Of a stretch of DNA of 64,000 nucleotides, positions 9,527 to 18,685 are shown piece after piece (position 1 is the stretch's first letter; the number at the start of each line of letters is the position of its first letter). This DNA comes from JBGRQA01 sp041725895 (GTDB lineage Bacteria > Bacteroidota > Bacteroidia > Bacteroidales > Marinifilaceae). The notes under the pieces were generated by a model, which was not told the DNA's origin, searched no databases, and worked only from the letters and a program-made list of their open reading frames with translations. The stretch spans positions 1 to 64,000 of the forward strand of contig JBGRQA010000018.1 of NCBI GenBank assembly GCA_041725895.1. Direction: 5' to 3'. A program made the position numbers and the translations under genes.

Positions 9527-9901
9527 TTACTTCCTGTCGTACTTGCAGCAGCTGTGCAGTTTGTCGTAAACGGCATCATCAGCCTTTACCTTCTCGGTAT
9601 CGTAACCAGCAGCAGCAATGGCCTTGTGTACCTTCTCCATTTTTACCTTGCTGCTGTCGTAGTTTACAGTGATTTCTTTTGTGTCCTTGTTCCACTGGGC
9701 ATCGATCACACCATCCACACCTTTGGCTGCCTTTTCTATTTTAGCTTTACACATTCCGCAGTTGCCCTTTACCTTGAAAGTTTCCTTGGCACAAGCCTGC
9801 TTTTTGCAGCATTGCTTTACAGGAACCGTATTGTTTACTTCTACAGCCATTGTGGTACTAGCGCCCAACATCAGGGCTACAGCGATCATTAGATTTTTCA
9901 T
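9527..9901 (-). CDS. Periplasmic heavy-metal-associated (HMA) domain protein
   Basis: 124 residues: signal peptide (MKNLMIAVALMLGASTTMAVE), a Cys-rich linker (CCKKQAC), then a single HMA ferredoxin-like domain with the metal motif GNCGMC and the usual AAGYDTEKV end. The C-terminus adds another Cys pair (LHSCCKYD). It is the last gene of a CusABC-type operon and probably binds or hands over Cu(I) or a similar soft metal in the periplasm. The extra CC pairs outside the HMA core could give further thiolate sites. About 130 bases separate it from the adaptor gene, so it may be partly independently expressed. Confidence 0.88.
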   Translation of the reverse strand: MKNLMIAVALMLGASTTMAVEVNNTVPVKQCCKKQACAKETFKVKGNCGMCKAKIEKAAKGVDGVIDAQWNKDTKEITVNYDSSKVKMEKVHKAIAAAGYDTEKVKADDAVYDKLHSCCKYDRK

Positions 9902-10032
9902 GTTTTTGGTATTTTTATTGAATTGTTACTATTTGTAGTTGATACAAAATTTATTTTTGTTCTATAAGTTGAAAAGTTACTAGTAGCAAGTCACTAGTAC
10001 CAAGACTTTCTTGTCACTTGTCACTTGTTACT

Positions 10033-11817
10033 TTAATGCTGGTGGTCATGGCCCTTGTGTTCCTTCGGCATCTTCATCTTCAGCGTTTCGCTCACTTCTC
10101 CACAGTGCAGCATCATATCGCCAAAGTAGGGATTCATGATCTGCTCTTCCGTGCTCAGCCAGTAGCCGCCGGTGTCGTTATCGGCCATAGGGCAGAATTG
10201 GATGTACATTTTTTGCTGGCCAACACCGAAGCTTTTGAAGCTTAGGATCAACGAATTATTGAAAGGCTTAAAGGCCGCTCGCTGAACTTCCACATCGGTG
10301 GATTTGGTCATTTTTGCCAATTCTTCGTGAAGGATTTTGTACTGCTCCTGCCAGAATTTCTTAGCACTTCCCTTAAGATTTGTCTTATCCGGAGTGGCAG
10401 CCATCAGGGCCATCATTAGTTTTTTTGAAGCGGCTTGACTGGTGGCGGCATCGGTTTTCACCAATTCGTCCTTCAGCACTAAGTATGCACTCAGGATGCC
10501 ATTTAGCTGCTTGCGGAAGCCTTCCTTCACTTTGGTTTGTAAGTTTGGGATATCACCCTCGGACTCCGGACGGTTCATCATGCTGTATTTGCTGTTGAGC
10601 TGGGCCGCGGCATCCACAGTAAAGGCACCGCTGGATACCACCAATTCACCAGCCTCCAGACCTTCGGCTACCAGGTAATGCTCTCCAAGGGATTCGCCTA
10701 AGACTACCTCGCGCATTTCGAAGGCAGGATTCTCAGGATGCTTCACGTATACAACAGAACGTTTTCCGGTCCACATTACTGCAGATTTGGGAACGATCAG
10801 TCCTTCCTCGCTAAAGTTTAGGCTGGCAGAAACAATACCATCCACGTGCATTTCAGGTTTTAGCATGCCATTGCGGTTGCCCACCTCGGTACGTACCCTT
10901 GCGATTCTTCTTTGCGGATCTAACACCGGATCAATATAATTTACGCTAGCGGTGAAGGTTTCTCTTGGCAGTGAGGCAACGGTAAACTCGATCTCATCAC
11001 CCTCCTTCAGGAAGGGGATGTCCTTTTCGTAGGCATCAAAGATCACCCACAGGCGGTTCAGATCTGCAATCTCGAACAGTACGGTACCGGTTTTCACATA
11101 GTTCCCTTCGGCCACCTTGCGCTTGATCACATAACCCGATACGTCGGCCTTGATGGGGAAGTACTCCTGAACCAGGCCGCTTTTCTCGATGTTTTCGATC
11201 TGGGCATCGGTCAGCTTCCATAGTTTCAGCTTGTTGCGGGCTGCCTGTACCAATTCGGGGTAACGTTCGGCGGTTTTCAGGGCCTGGAACAGTTCCTGCT
11301 GGGCGGTTACCAGCTGAGGTGCATATACCACCGCCAGAGTTTGACCCTTCTTTACTTTTTCTCCCTCAAAGTTCACGTGCAACTCTTCAATCCGTCCGTT
11401 GAAGTGGATGGATTGAGAGGCGATGCGGCGCTCATCAATTTCAACCTTACCCTGCAAACGGATCTCCTTTTCGGCCAGTCCCATTTCCACTTTGGTGGTT
11501 TGGATGTTGGCCAGTTTGATGGAGGTCTCGGTCATTTCTATTACTGCAGGATTGGCGTTGGCGGTTCCAGCATCCATAGGGATGAGGTCCATACCACAGA
11601 TAGGGCAGTCGCCTGGTTCGGGAGCCTGAATTTGAGGATGCATGGAGCAGGTCCAGGAAGTGGCTGCTGCCGTTTCCGATTCATGATCGTGTCCTTCGTG
11701 TGAGTGAGTGGTTTCCCCGCCTCCGCCAAAGAGGATCCAGCCCAGGATCATACCTGCCACCAGGATGATGAGGTACTGTTTCCAGTTGCTTTTGATTGTA
11801 TCTATAATTGTTTTCAT
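10033..11817 (-). CDS. cusB: CusB-like RND efflux periplasmic adaptor with HMBD and DUF3347 domains
   Basis: 594 residues. One N-terminal membrane anchor (YLIILVAGMILGWILFGG) and a His-rich stretch are followed by a heavy-metal-binding domain, WTCSMHPQIQAPEPGDCPICGMDLIP, then the barrel-sandwich/hairpin core of an HlyD-type membrane fusion protein (HFNGRIEELHVNFEGEKVKKGQTLAVVYAP...VSGYVIKRKVAEGNYVKTGTVLFEIADL). The C-terminal ~150 residues resemble DUF3347, a domain often attached to such adaptors, and end in a His-rich tail (KEHKGHDHQH). It should bridge the RND pump and TolC-like channel of the same operon. The metal domain and His tails point to copper or silver, though zinc/cobalt/cadmium cannot be excluded. 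Confidence 0.92.
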   Translation of the reverse strand: MKTIIDTIKSNWKQYLIILVAGMILGWILFGGGGETTHSHEGHDHESETAAATSWTCSMHPQIQAPEPGDCPICGMDLIPMDAGTANANPAVIEMTETSIKLANIQTTKVEMGLAEKEIRLQGKVEIDERRIASQSIHFNGRIEELHVNFEGEKVKKGQTLAVVYAPQLVTAQQELFQALKTAERYPELVQAARNKLKLWKLTDAQIENIEKSGLVQEYFPIKADVSGYVIKRKVAEGNYVKTGTVLFEIADLNRLWVIFDAYEKDIPFLKEGDEIEFTVASLPRETFTASVNYIDPVLDPQRRIARVRTEVGNRNGMLKPEMHVDGIVSASLNFSEEGLIVPKSAVMWTGKRSVVYVKHPENPAFEMREVVLGESLGEHYLVAEGLEAGELVVSSGAFTVDAAAQLNSKYSMMNRPESEGDIPNLQTKVKEGFRKQLNGILSAYLVLKDELVKTDAATSQAASKKLMMALMAATPDKTNLKGSAKKFWQEQYKILHEELAKMTKSTDVEVQRAAFKPFNNSLILSFKSFGVGQQKMYIQFCPMADNDTGGYWLSTEEQIMNPYFGDMMLHCGEVSETLKMKMPKEHKGHDHQH

Positions 11818-11819
11818 GT

Positions 11820-11905
11820 TTTTTTATTTTTTACCACAGAGGGCACAGAGTCCCACAGAGTTTTTATTAATGCATAAACCCGTCCCCACCAGAGGGATCA
11901 CAGAG
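11820..11905. repeat. Short dispersed repeat of the CCACAGAG type
   Basis: The 92-base gap between the adaptor and TolC-like genes contains TTACCACAGAGGGCACAGAG, followed by a second partial copy (CACCAGAGGGATCACAGAGG). This motif type recurs in intergenic DNA of many bacteria. Confidence 0.5.
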
Positions 11906-11909
11906 GTTG

Positions 11910-13142
11910 TCAATTTGCACTTAAATATTCCAAATACGCCTTACTCTTGTGCAGCAAAACTTGTGCCTCCACCTGTTTTTGCTCATAGATCCAGATTTTT
12001 TGCTGCATGTTCATCAGCTCCTCATAACTCTTAATGGAAGCTTCATAGGTTGCCGTCAGGATCTCCAGCGATTGACGGGCCTTTTGTAACAGATCATCGT
12101 AGAGCTGGGCATCCCGAAGACCAGTCTGGTAGTTTTCCATGGTTTTCTTCAGCTCCAGTTGCAGTTTGTTGCTCTCCTGCTGATGCATCAGTTGGAATTG
12201 CTCCTGCTGCAGTTGGCTCTCCTTTACCATGGCCTTGTATTTCTTTCGGAAGATGGGCAGCTTCACAGTTACCATGGGCATGATCGCATCTTTTCCGTTG
12301 TCCTTCACCACCATATCCTTTCTTTCAGCGACAAAGGCATAGTCCAGTCCCACACCAATTTGTGGCAAGCCACTTAGTTTGGCGGCCTTTTGGCGGTATT
12401 CACTGGCCTGTACCTGGGCCTCCAGGGCCTTCAATCGTGAGTGATTCTTCCACAGGCTATCCGGATCAGTAATCAGTTTTGTCACTTCGGGGAGGCTTTC
12501 AGCCAGTTCCACCTCGATATTTGCCGGTCGGTTCAGCTTCAGGTTGAAAGCTGTTTGCAAGGTTTTCTGCTTGTCGCGAAACAGCTCCAGTTTGCTTACC
12601 AACTCCTCCTTCAACATTTGTACATACAAAACGTTGATCATCCCACCCTCATTGTTTTCGAAACGGGAGAGGCTTTGGCGTTCCAGAAGGTCCAGGATCT
12701 CCACCCGCTTTTGGGTGTAGTAGATCTTTTGCTGAACCAGGTAGAGGTCGTACCAGTTCTCTTTTACCTGGTAGTGCAGCAGGTTACGAGCAGCGAGGTA
12801 CTTCTCATGCGTGGCCTGTGCCTGATGGGCGGCCTGCTGACTTTTGGCATCCAGGGTTCCGAACCAGGGGAACATCTGACTTACCGATAGTTTGGCCTTT
12901 TGGGCTCCCACCCGTGTTTCGATGGAGTTGATGAAAACTCCTGCCGAAAGGCTGGGATCGGGTAATGCCTTCATCTGTGGCACCCGCTCCAGGGATTGCT
13001 GATATACGCGGTAGGCCGCCTGTACCCCCGGGTTGTTCTGCTCAGCCGTTTGGAGGTATTGCTCCAAAACCCGGTCCTGGCCGATGGTAACGGCCGGGAG
13101 TAGGAGTAAGAGCAGCAGTTTGTATATTCTTTTTATTGTCAT
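11910..13142 (-). CDS. TolC-family outer membrane efflux protein (CusC-like)
   Basis: 410 residues with a signal peptide (LLLLLLLPAVTIGQ). The body is the two-fold repeated coiled-coil of outer membrane factors: QYLQTAEQNNPGVQAAYRVYQQSLERVPQMKALPDPSLSAGVFI begins the first repeat and RLKALEAQVQASEYRQKAAKLSGLPQIGVGLDY the second. It would form the trimeric exit duct of the tripartite metal efflux system. The stop lies downstream of cusA with only 9 bases between the genes, so translation may be coupled. Confidence 0.9.
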   Translation of the reverse strand: MTIKRIYKLLLLLLLPAVTIGQDRVLEQYLQTAEQNNPGVQAAYRVYQQSLERVPQMKALPDPSLSAGVFINSIETRVGAQKAKLSVSQMFPWFGTLDAKSQQAAHQAQATHEKYLAARNLLHYQVKENWYDLYLVQQKIYYTQKRVEILDLLERQSLSRFENNEGGMINVLYVQMLKEELVSKLELFRDKQKTLQTAFNLKLNRPANIEVELAESLPEVTKLITDPDSLWKNHSRLKALEAQVQASEYRQKAAKLSGLPQIGVGLDYAFVAERKDMVVKDNGKDAIMPMVTVKLPIFRKKYKAMVKESQLQQEQFQLMHQQESNKLQLELKKTMENYQTGLRDAQLYDDLLQKARQSLEILTATYEASIKSYEELMNMQQKIWIYEQKQVEAQVLLHKSKAYLEYLSAN

Positions 13143-13149
13143 AGCATTA

Positions 13150-13178
13150 AATTATTTCTTCGTGTCCTTGGTGGTTAA
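13150..13178. repeat. Short dispersed repeat of the ACCACCAAGGACACGAAG type
   Basis: The minus strand reads TTAACCACCAAGGACACGAA here, a motif common in intergenic DNA of many bacteria. It forms the last codons of cusA and its stop. Confidence 0.55.
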
Positions 13179-16100
13179 TTTACGTTCTTTCCAAATCGCA
13201 TACAGCACTGGTACCACAAACAGGGTGATCAGCTCGATGGTCATACCTCCAAATGCGGGGATGGCCATTGGGATCATTACATCGGCACCACGTCCCGATG
13301 AGGTCAGGATGGGCAACAGCGCCAGTAGTGTGGTTGCGGTCGTCATCAAACAGGGACGGATACGCTTGGAACCTGCCTCTATCACAGCTTTGTGAATTTC
13401 CTCTGTTGTGGTGGGCTTGTCGCGGTCGAACACCTGTTCCAAGTAAGAGGTCATAATCACCCCATCATCCGTTGCAATTCCGAACAGTGCGATGAAGCCC
13501 ACCCATACAGCCACACTCAGGTACACAGTTTTCATCTGGAAAAGATCCCTTAGGTTGATGTCCATCACCGAGAAGTTGAGGAACCAATCCTGTCCGTAAA
13601 GCCAGATCATGATGAAACCACCGGCAAAGGCTACGGAGATTCCGCTGAATACCATCAGGGTAGGCGGTATGCTTCGGAACTGGAAATAAAGGATCAGAAA
13701 GATGATCACCAAGACCACAGGAATTACAATGCTCAGTCGTTTCTCGGCACGAATCTGGTTCTCGTAGTTTCCGGTAAACTTGTAGGATACTCCCGCAGGC
13801 ACTTTCAGACTGCCATTGGCAATCTTCGCCTCGATATGGTCTTCTGCAGCTTTCACCACATTCACTTCGGAGAAGCCCGCCATCTTGTCGAAGATCACGT
13901 AGCCAATCAGGAAGGTGTTCTCACTCTTGATCATCTGAGGCCCCTGAATGTACTCGATGTCTGCCAACTCGCTCAGGGGAGCTGAATAGCCCATTCTGGT
14001 CGGAATCAGTATTTTCTTCAGCATTTCCGGATCATCTCTCAATTCACGGGGGTAGCGCAGGCGGATGGGGTAACGTTCCCGTCCCTCAACTGAGGTAGTC
14101 AGTGCAATCCCCCCAACAGCTACCGAGATGTGCTTCTGCACATCCTGGATGTTCAGGCCGTAATGGGCAATGGCTTTGCGATCGATTCGGATCTCCAGGT
14201 AGGGTTTCCCAACGATTCGTTCGGCAAACACCGAAGCCTCTTTTACGCTGGGAACCTCTTTCAGAACATGCTCCAGTTCAAGGCCAAATTGCTCGATCTT
14301 CTTTAGGTCGTTCCCCATTACCTTGATTCCCATGGGGGCTCTCATCCCAGTTTGCAGCATTACCAAACGGGTTTCGATGGGCTGCAGTTTGGGAGCAGAG
14401 GTAACACCAGGAATCTTGGTAACATTTACAATCTCGTTCCAGATGTCGTCGGGCGATTTGATTTCGTCCCGCCACTGGCGGAAGTACTCCCCGTTTCTAT
14501 CAGGGATCAGCTTTCCCTTTGCGTCACGAAGGAACTCTCCCTCGTCGTCCACGGCAAAGCGGATCCGTTCTCCGTACTCATCGGTTTTGTACTCACTCTT
14601 GTAGTTGATGATGTTTTCGTACATGGAGATGGGAGCAGGGTCAAGGGCAGACTCCACACGTCCCAGTTTTCCTACTACCATATCAATCTCAGGGATGTTG
14701 GCCACCGCCATATCCAGATGACGGAGTACCCGCTTGTTTTCTTCCATCCCAGAGTGGGGCATGGAGGTAGGCATCAGTAGGAAGGAGCCCTCGTCCAATG
14801 CAGGCATAAACTCTTTCCCAATTCCCGGGTACTTGTGATACATGGTTGGCCAGAACCCGGTTGAAGCAATGTTCACACCAATTTTGTCCATTCCCCTGGC
14901 AACAAATCCAAACAGGGTGTTGAAGCCCAGCCAGATGATCAAACCCCAGGTTACCAAAAGTGTTGGAATGGTGAGAAAGAGCATTTTGTGGCGAAGGGCC
15001 CAACTTAGAATTCGGGTGTAGTATTTAATAAATACCAGGAAGATAGCCAACAGCACAACAATGTTCAGAATCACAAAAATGAAATTGCTGAACAGGGAGT
15101 TGGAGGCCCCCAGTGGTAACCACTCCCGGGTTAAGAAAAAGGTCACGGCCAGGGCAATAATCAGCATGTTGATCCAGCCCAGGTATTTCTCGTATTGGGG
15201 TAATCGGGCAATTCCGATGTTTACGGCTCCCAGCAGTATCAGCACAAGGCCCATCCATGGCACCATAAAGATGGCTACATAGATGCCAATGGCAATTAGA
15301 ACACCATTCATCCATGTCCGGATTTTTTTTCGGTCGGTTGGAATGCTATACAACCAATGAGCCAAAGCAGGTAGTATTACCACTGCCACAATCATTGCTG
15401 CAAACAGTACAAAGGTCTTGGTAAAAGCCAACGGACGGAATAGTTTTCCTTCGGCAGCTTCCATGGTGAATACCGGGATAAAGCTGATGATGGTGGTCAG
15501 TACCGCGGTGATAACAGCCGGGGCAACCTCCTTGCTGGCATCATAAATGATTTGCAATTTGGTTCTTCCGTTTTTGTCCATGTCGAGGTGTCGGATCATG
15601 TTTTCGGTAAGTACAATTCCCACATCCACAATGGTTCCAATAGCGATGGCAATACCCGAAAGGGCTACGATGTTGGCATCCACATGGAAGTAGCGCATGG
15701 CAATAAAGGTCATGAGCACCGAGATGGGGATGAGCGCTGAGATCAGGATACTGGCCCTAAGATTCATCACCATGACAATGATTACGATGATGGTGATGAT
15801 GATTTCCAGGGAAAGTGCTTCTTCCAGAGTCCCCAGGGTTTCGTAGATCAACTGGGTACGGTCGTAGAAGGGTACGATGGTTAGTTTGGAAATGGTACCA
15901 TCGGCCAGCTCCTTTTGGGGAAGGCCGGGTGCAATCTCCGTAATCTTATCCTTTACATTGTTGATTACCTCGAGGGGGTTGGCACCATAACGGGCCACAA
16001 TTACGCCGCCTACCACATCGGCACCCATCTTGTCGAGGGCACCACGGCGGTCGGCCGGACCATAGCTTACGCGGGCCACATCCTTAATACGAACGGGCAC

Positions 16101-16913
16101 ATGGTTGCGGACAGTAACTACGGCTTCCTCCAGATCGTTGAGGTTCTTCACGTAGCCGATTCCTCGCACGAAGTATTCGGCCTGGTTGATTTCAATGGTA
16201 CGGGCTCCAATATCTAGATTGGAGTTCTTGATGCTGTTCATGATTTGCATCAGGTTCACCTTGTAGGCCTCCATTGCATTGGGATCCACATCCACCTGGT
16301 ACTCCTTTACGAAGCCCCCGATGGAAGCCACTTCGGATACACCATTGGCAGATGCCAGGGCATAGCGTACCTGGTAATCCTGGATGGACCTTAGTTCCTG
16401 TGGATCCCATCCACCGGTCACTTCACCTTCAGGCGTTCTGCCCTCCAGGGTGTACCAATAGATCTGCCCCAATGCTGTGGCGTCCGGTCCCAGGGAAGGT
16501 TGTACACCTGGTGGAAGCAGACCACCGGGTAGAGAGTTGAGCTTTTCCAGGATACGGGAGCGACTCCAATAGAAATCCACATCATCGTTAAAAATCACGT
16601 AGATGCTGGAGAAGCCGAACATGGAGGAGCTTCGGATGGTTTTCACCCCCGGGATTCCCAATAGGGAAGTTGTCAGGGGATAGGTGATCTGGTCTTCAAT
16701 GTCTTGGGGCGAGCGCCCCATCCATTTTGTAAATACAATTTGTTGGTTTTCCCCAATGTCCGGGATGGCATCCACCGCCACCGGGTCCTTGGGCAGAAAG
16801 TCTATCTTCCAGGGAAAAGGGGAGGTAATCACACCCCAGGTGATAAAGGATATCAGCAGGAGTGCAGTGACCAACTTATTCTCCAGGAAGAATTTTATGG
16901 TTCTGTTGAGCAT
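13152..16913 (-). CDS. cusA: CusA/CzcA-family heavy-metal efflux RND transporter
   Basis: 1253 residues, about 200 more than E. coli CusA. The N-terminal helix (IKFFLENKLVTALLLISFITWG) and porter domain (DPVAVDAIPDIGENQQIVFTKWMGRSPQDIEDQITYPLTT) are typical of metal RND pumps. The proton-relay helix reads ALSGIAIAIGTIVDVGIVLTENM with the conserved Asp and Glu. A Met-rich stretch, MPTSMPHSGMEENKR, matches the cleft region of Cu/Ag pumps. Extra hydrophobic segments (about residues 530-640, RTWMNGVLIAIGIYVAIFMVPW... to ILSWALRHK) explain the added length. Such insertions are seen in other Bacteroidota homologues. The last residues LTTKDTKK are encoded by a short dispersed repeat (see findings). 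It is the pump subunit of the operon; copper/silver is the favoured substrate. Confidence 0.93.
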   Translation of the reverse strand: MLNRTIKFFLENKLVTALLLISFITWGVITSPFPWKIDFLPKDPVAVDAIPDIGENQQIVFTKWMGRSPQDIEDQITYPLTTSLLGIPGVKTIRSSSMFGFSSIYVIFNDDVDFYWSRSRILEKLNSLPGGLLPPGVQPSLGPDATALGQIYWYTLEGRTPEGEVTGGWDPQELRSIQDYQVRYALASANGVSEVASIGGFVKEYQVDVDPNAMEAYKVNLMQIMNSIKNSNLDIGARTIEINQAEYFVRGIGYVKNLNDLEEAVVTVRNHVPVRIKDVARVSYGPADRRGALDKMGADVVGGVIVARYGANPLEVINNVKDKITEIAPGLPQKELADGTISKLTIVPFYDRTQLIYETLGTLEEALSLEIIITIIVIIVMVMNLRASILISALIPISVLMTFIAMRYFHVDANIVALSGIAIAIGTIVDVGIVLTENMIRHLDMDKNGRTKLQIIYDASKEVAPAVITAVLTTIISFIPVFTMEAAEGKLFRPLAFTKTFVLFAAMIVAVVILPALAHWLYSIPTDRKKIRTWMNGVLIAIGIYVAIFMVPWMGLVLILLGAVNIGIARLPQYEKYLGWINMLIIALAVTFFLTREWLPLGASNSLFSNFIFVILNIVVLLAIFLVFIKYYTRILSWALRHKMLFLTIPTLLVTWGLIIWLGFNTLFGFVARGMDKIGVNIASTGFWPTMYHKYPGIGKEFMPALDEGSFLLMPTSMPHSGMEENKRVLRHLDMAVANIPEIDMVVGKLGRVESALDPAPISMYENIINYKSEYKTDEYGERIRFAVDDEGEFLRDAKGKLIPDRNGEYFRQWRDEIKSPDDIWNEIVNVTKIPGVTSAPKLQPIETRLVMLQTGMRAPMGIKVMGNDLKKIEQFGLELEHVLKEVPSVKEASVFAERIVGKPYLEIRIDRKAIAHYGLNIQDVQKHISVAVGGIALTTSVEGRERYPIRLRYPRELRDDPEMLKKILIPTRMGYSAPLSELADIEYIQGPQMIKSENTFLIGYVIFDKMAGFSEVNVVKAAEDHIEAKIANGSLKVPAGVSYKFTGNYENQIRAEKRLSIVIPVVLVIIFLILYFQFRSIPPTLMVFSGISVAFAGGFIMIWLYGQDWFLNFSVMDINLRDLFQMKTVYLSVAVWVGFIALFGIATDDGVIMTSYLEQVFDRDKPTTTEEIHKAVIEAGSKRIRPCLMTTATTLLALLPILTSSGRGADVMIPMAIPAFGGMTIELITLFVVPVLYAIWKERKLTTKDTKK

Positions 16914-16940
16914 GACTTTTGAATTATGAAATTTGGAGTA

Positions 16941-17005
16941 ATCTCAAGTGACAAGTTTTGATTACTTGTAACTTGCCACTTACATCTTGTTACTTGACTC
17001 GTATT
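16941..17005. repeat. Degenerate CTTGTNACTTG repeats upstream of the metal operon
   Basis: Several near-copies of ACTTGTNACTTG occur between cusA and the gene upstream. A similar cluster (CTTGTCACTTGTCACTTG) lies at 9970-10033 between cusB and the HMA gene, so the repeats bracket the three efflux genes. Confidence 0.5.
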
Positions 17006-17066
17006 AACAAACAAGTGTCGAATAGCATGTCGTTACCTCAAGGTACTACAAGCTAAACTCCAAAAA

Positions 17067-17441
17067 TCATAAACGGAAAACCTGGTTCAGGATGCAGAGA
17101 TCCGAAAGCAGGGGCGGGGAGGAATCCCAAAAATTAAGTGAGAATTCAAGTGCCTGAGTTTCCAATGGCATTAGAAAAGCCAAAAGTGGCTCCACCAGGA
17201 GAACCAATTCTGCTACATCATCCAAATGGAAGTAGGAGGGTACAAAATTTTCTTTCACCTGTATCACCGTGCTCGTTTTATTACAACAATCGCAAGGGAT
17301 TTCACAGCAGCTTTTCGCTTCCACAAATAGGGAAGTCGAGTACAGGTGTTTCCCAGAGTAATGCTTATGAATGGCCACTCCTGTTGTAGAAATCAACAGG
17401 AAAAGGGATAGAAGAATATGTCCGATTTGTTTAATAAGCAT
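17067..17441 (-). CDS. HYC_CC_PP-family exported protein
   Basis: 124 residues with an N-terminal hydrophobic signal (IGHILLSLFLLISTTGVAI). The next residues, HKHYSGKHLYSTSLF, a pair of Cys clusters (SCCEIPCDCC) and a C-terminal SSPPLL match the small Bacteroidota family named for its HYC, CC and PP motifs. The HYC site here reads HYS. Members are regularly found next to RND metal efflux genes, as here, 150 bases upstream of cusA on the same strand. It is probably a periplasmic metal-binding or sensing accessory; function is inferred from context. Confidence 0.7.
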   Translation of the reverse strand: MLIKQIGHILLSLFLLISTTGVAIHKHYSGKHLYSTSLFVEAKSCCEIPCDCCNKTSTVIQVKENFVPSYFHLDDVAELVLLVEPLLAFLMPLETQALEFSLNFWDSSPPLLSDLCILNQVFRL

Positions 17442-17845
17442 TATCAGGTATTTAATTCTGAATCAAAACTAGAAAATTTTACGCGAAACTCCAATTTTGG
17501 TTGTTTGGATTAGCAAATGCTTAACAAAGAATTTCAATATTTTAATAGAAGATGGCAGGTGTTGGTAAAATTTCATAGAATAAAGTAGTTATTTTTCTGA
17601 ATGCAAAATGAATTGAGGAAAACGATTTCGGCAATGTTAATTAGCAGTAGGATAGCTGTATAGGCGAATGTATTGTTTTTGTTAAATAATATTAAAATTC
17701 CATAAATGAGTTTTTTAGCATATTTTATCCATTGTGGTTTTTTTAATTTTCTCCCTCTGAATCTTATTGCTGAGGGCATTTTCCCCTTTTATCGGGGAAT
17801 AATTCCTGGAAGAAATGATGTTGGTTGTTTAGAAAATTGTAAATA
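17442..17845. other. Intergenic region, no supported gene
   Basis: AT-rich stretch between divergent genes. A 68-codon minus-strand frame (17573-17779) with one hydrophobic segment is present, but it has no recognisable features and I do not call it. Promoters for both flanking genes should lie here. Confidence 0.4.
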
Positions 17846-18325
17846 ATGGAAGAAACAAAAAATTATGTAAGGTGGTCTCTGTTGGGGTTGCAAGGAATGT
17901 TTTTTGCCTGGGTCTTGGCTGAGGTGGTGCTGGGGTTAATTTCGGTGTATTCACAGTATCACTCAGATGCAGAATTTTTTCAATTCGATGGAAGTCTGAT
18001 CTTACGAATTCTGTTGGGAGTAATGGTGATTGCGATGTTCCTAATGGGACATTTTTCCTATCGGAGGAGAATGCGTTTTATGCAGTTGGATTGGGGTGTG
18101 GTGCAAAAAATGAATTGGTACCGTAAGGCCTTTGTCGGGAAAATGATGTTTTTTTCCATGGCTGGTTTCCTTACCCTGGTTGGTTATCTGTATTCGCATT
18201 TTATGTTGTGGCTGATGCCTTGGATTTTATCCTTGTATCTAATTGGGCGTAGTTTTCCGTTTAAGCCTGTAATATCGATGGAATTGCAACTGAATGAAGA
18301 AGAGCGGGAAATGCTGAGTGCATAA
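17846..18325 (+). CDS. Small four-helix membrane protein, unknown function
   Basis: 159 residues with four hydrophobic segments at about 10-35, 50-67, 97-114 and 117-133, and a positively charged loop (SYRRRMRF) between the second and third that suggests a cytoplasmic face. The C-terminus is acidic (LNEEEREMLSA). I do not recognise the family. It is a single gene with a bidirectional terminator 140 bases downstream. Confidence 0.7.
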   Translation: MEETKNYVRWSLLGLQGMFFAWVLAEVVLGLISVYSQYHSDAEFFQFDGSLILRILLGVMVIAMFLMGHFSYRRRMRFMQLDWGVVQKMNWYRKAFVGKMMFFSMAGFLTLVGYLYSHFMLWLMPWILSLYLIGRSFPFKPVISMELQLNEEEREMLSA

Positions 18326-18465
18326 TTTTATGCTTTGAACAATTTTGTCTGAATTTTGGTGAATAGGCTCATTTTACCCCTAGTTGTTTTGTAGATTTTT
18401 CTTAAGTGACTTTTCTAGTATTTTGAGATTCCATTTGAGTTTGATTGAGGAAATTTAGGATAAAG

Positions 18466-18492
18466 AAAAATGCCTCTCAAGGAGGCATTTTT
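18466..18492. terminator. Bidirectional terminator
   Basis: AAAAATGCCTC / GAGGCATTTTT with a TCAAG-type loop and A/T runs on both sides, in the 360-base gap between the convergent genes at 18325 and 18686. The rest of that gap shows nothing. Confidence 0.85.
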
Positions 18493-18685
18493 CAAACTAT
18501 TAAAACCAAAATTGAATCGGATTTACTTGTTACATAACCGATTCAGTGTTCACAGATTGTTCATTGATATGCAATTGAACCTGTGTTTTTTTAACCCGAA
18601 AAGGAATTCATCCTAATCATTGTATATGAACCTAAAAATTATCTTACCCCTAAGGATATTAGGATGACAATTTGTTTTATTGTTA

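Noticed and set aside
17573..17779. 68-codon minus-strand frame with a hydrophobic stretch
   Set aside because: No family features; lies in a divergent promoter region.
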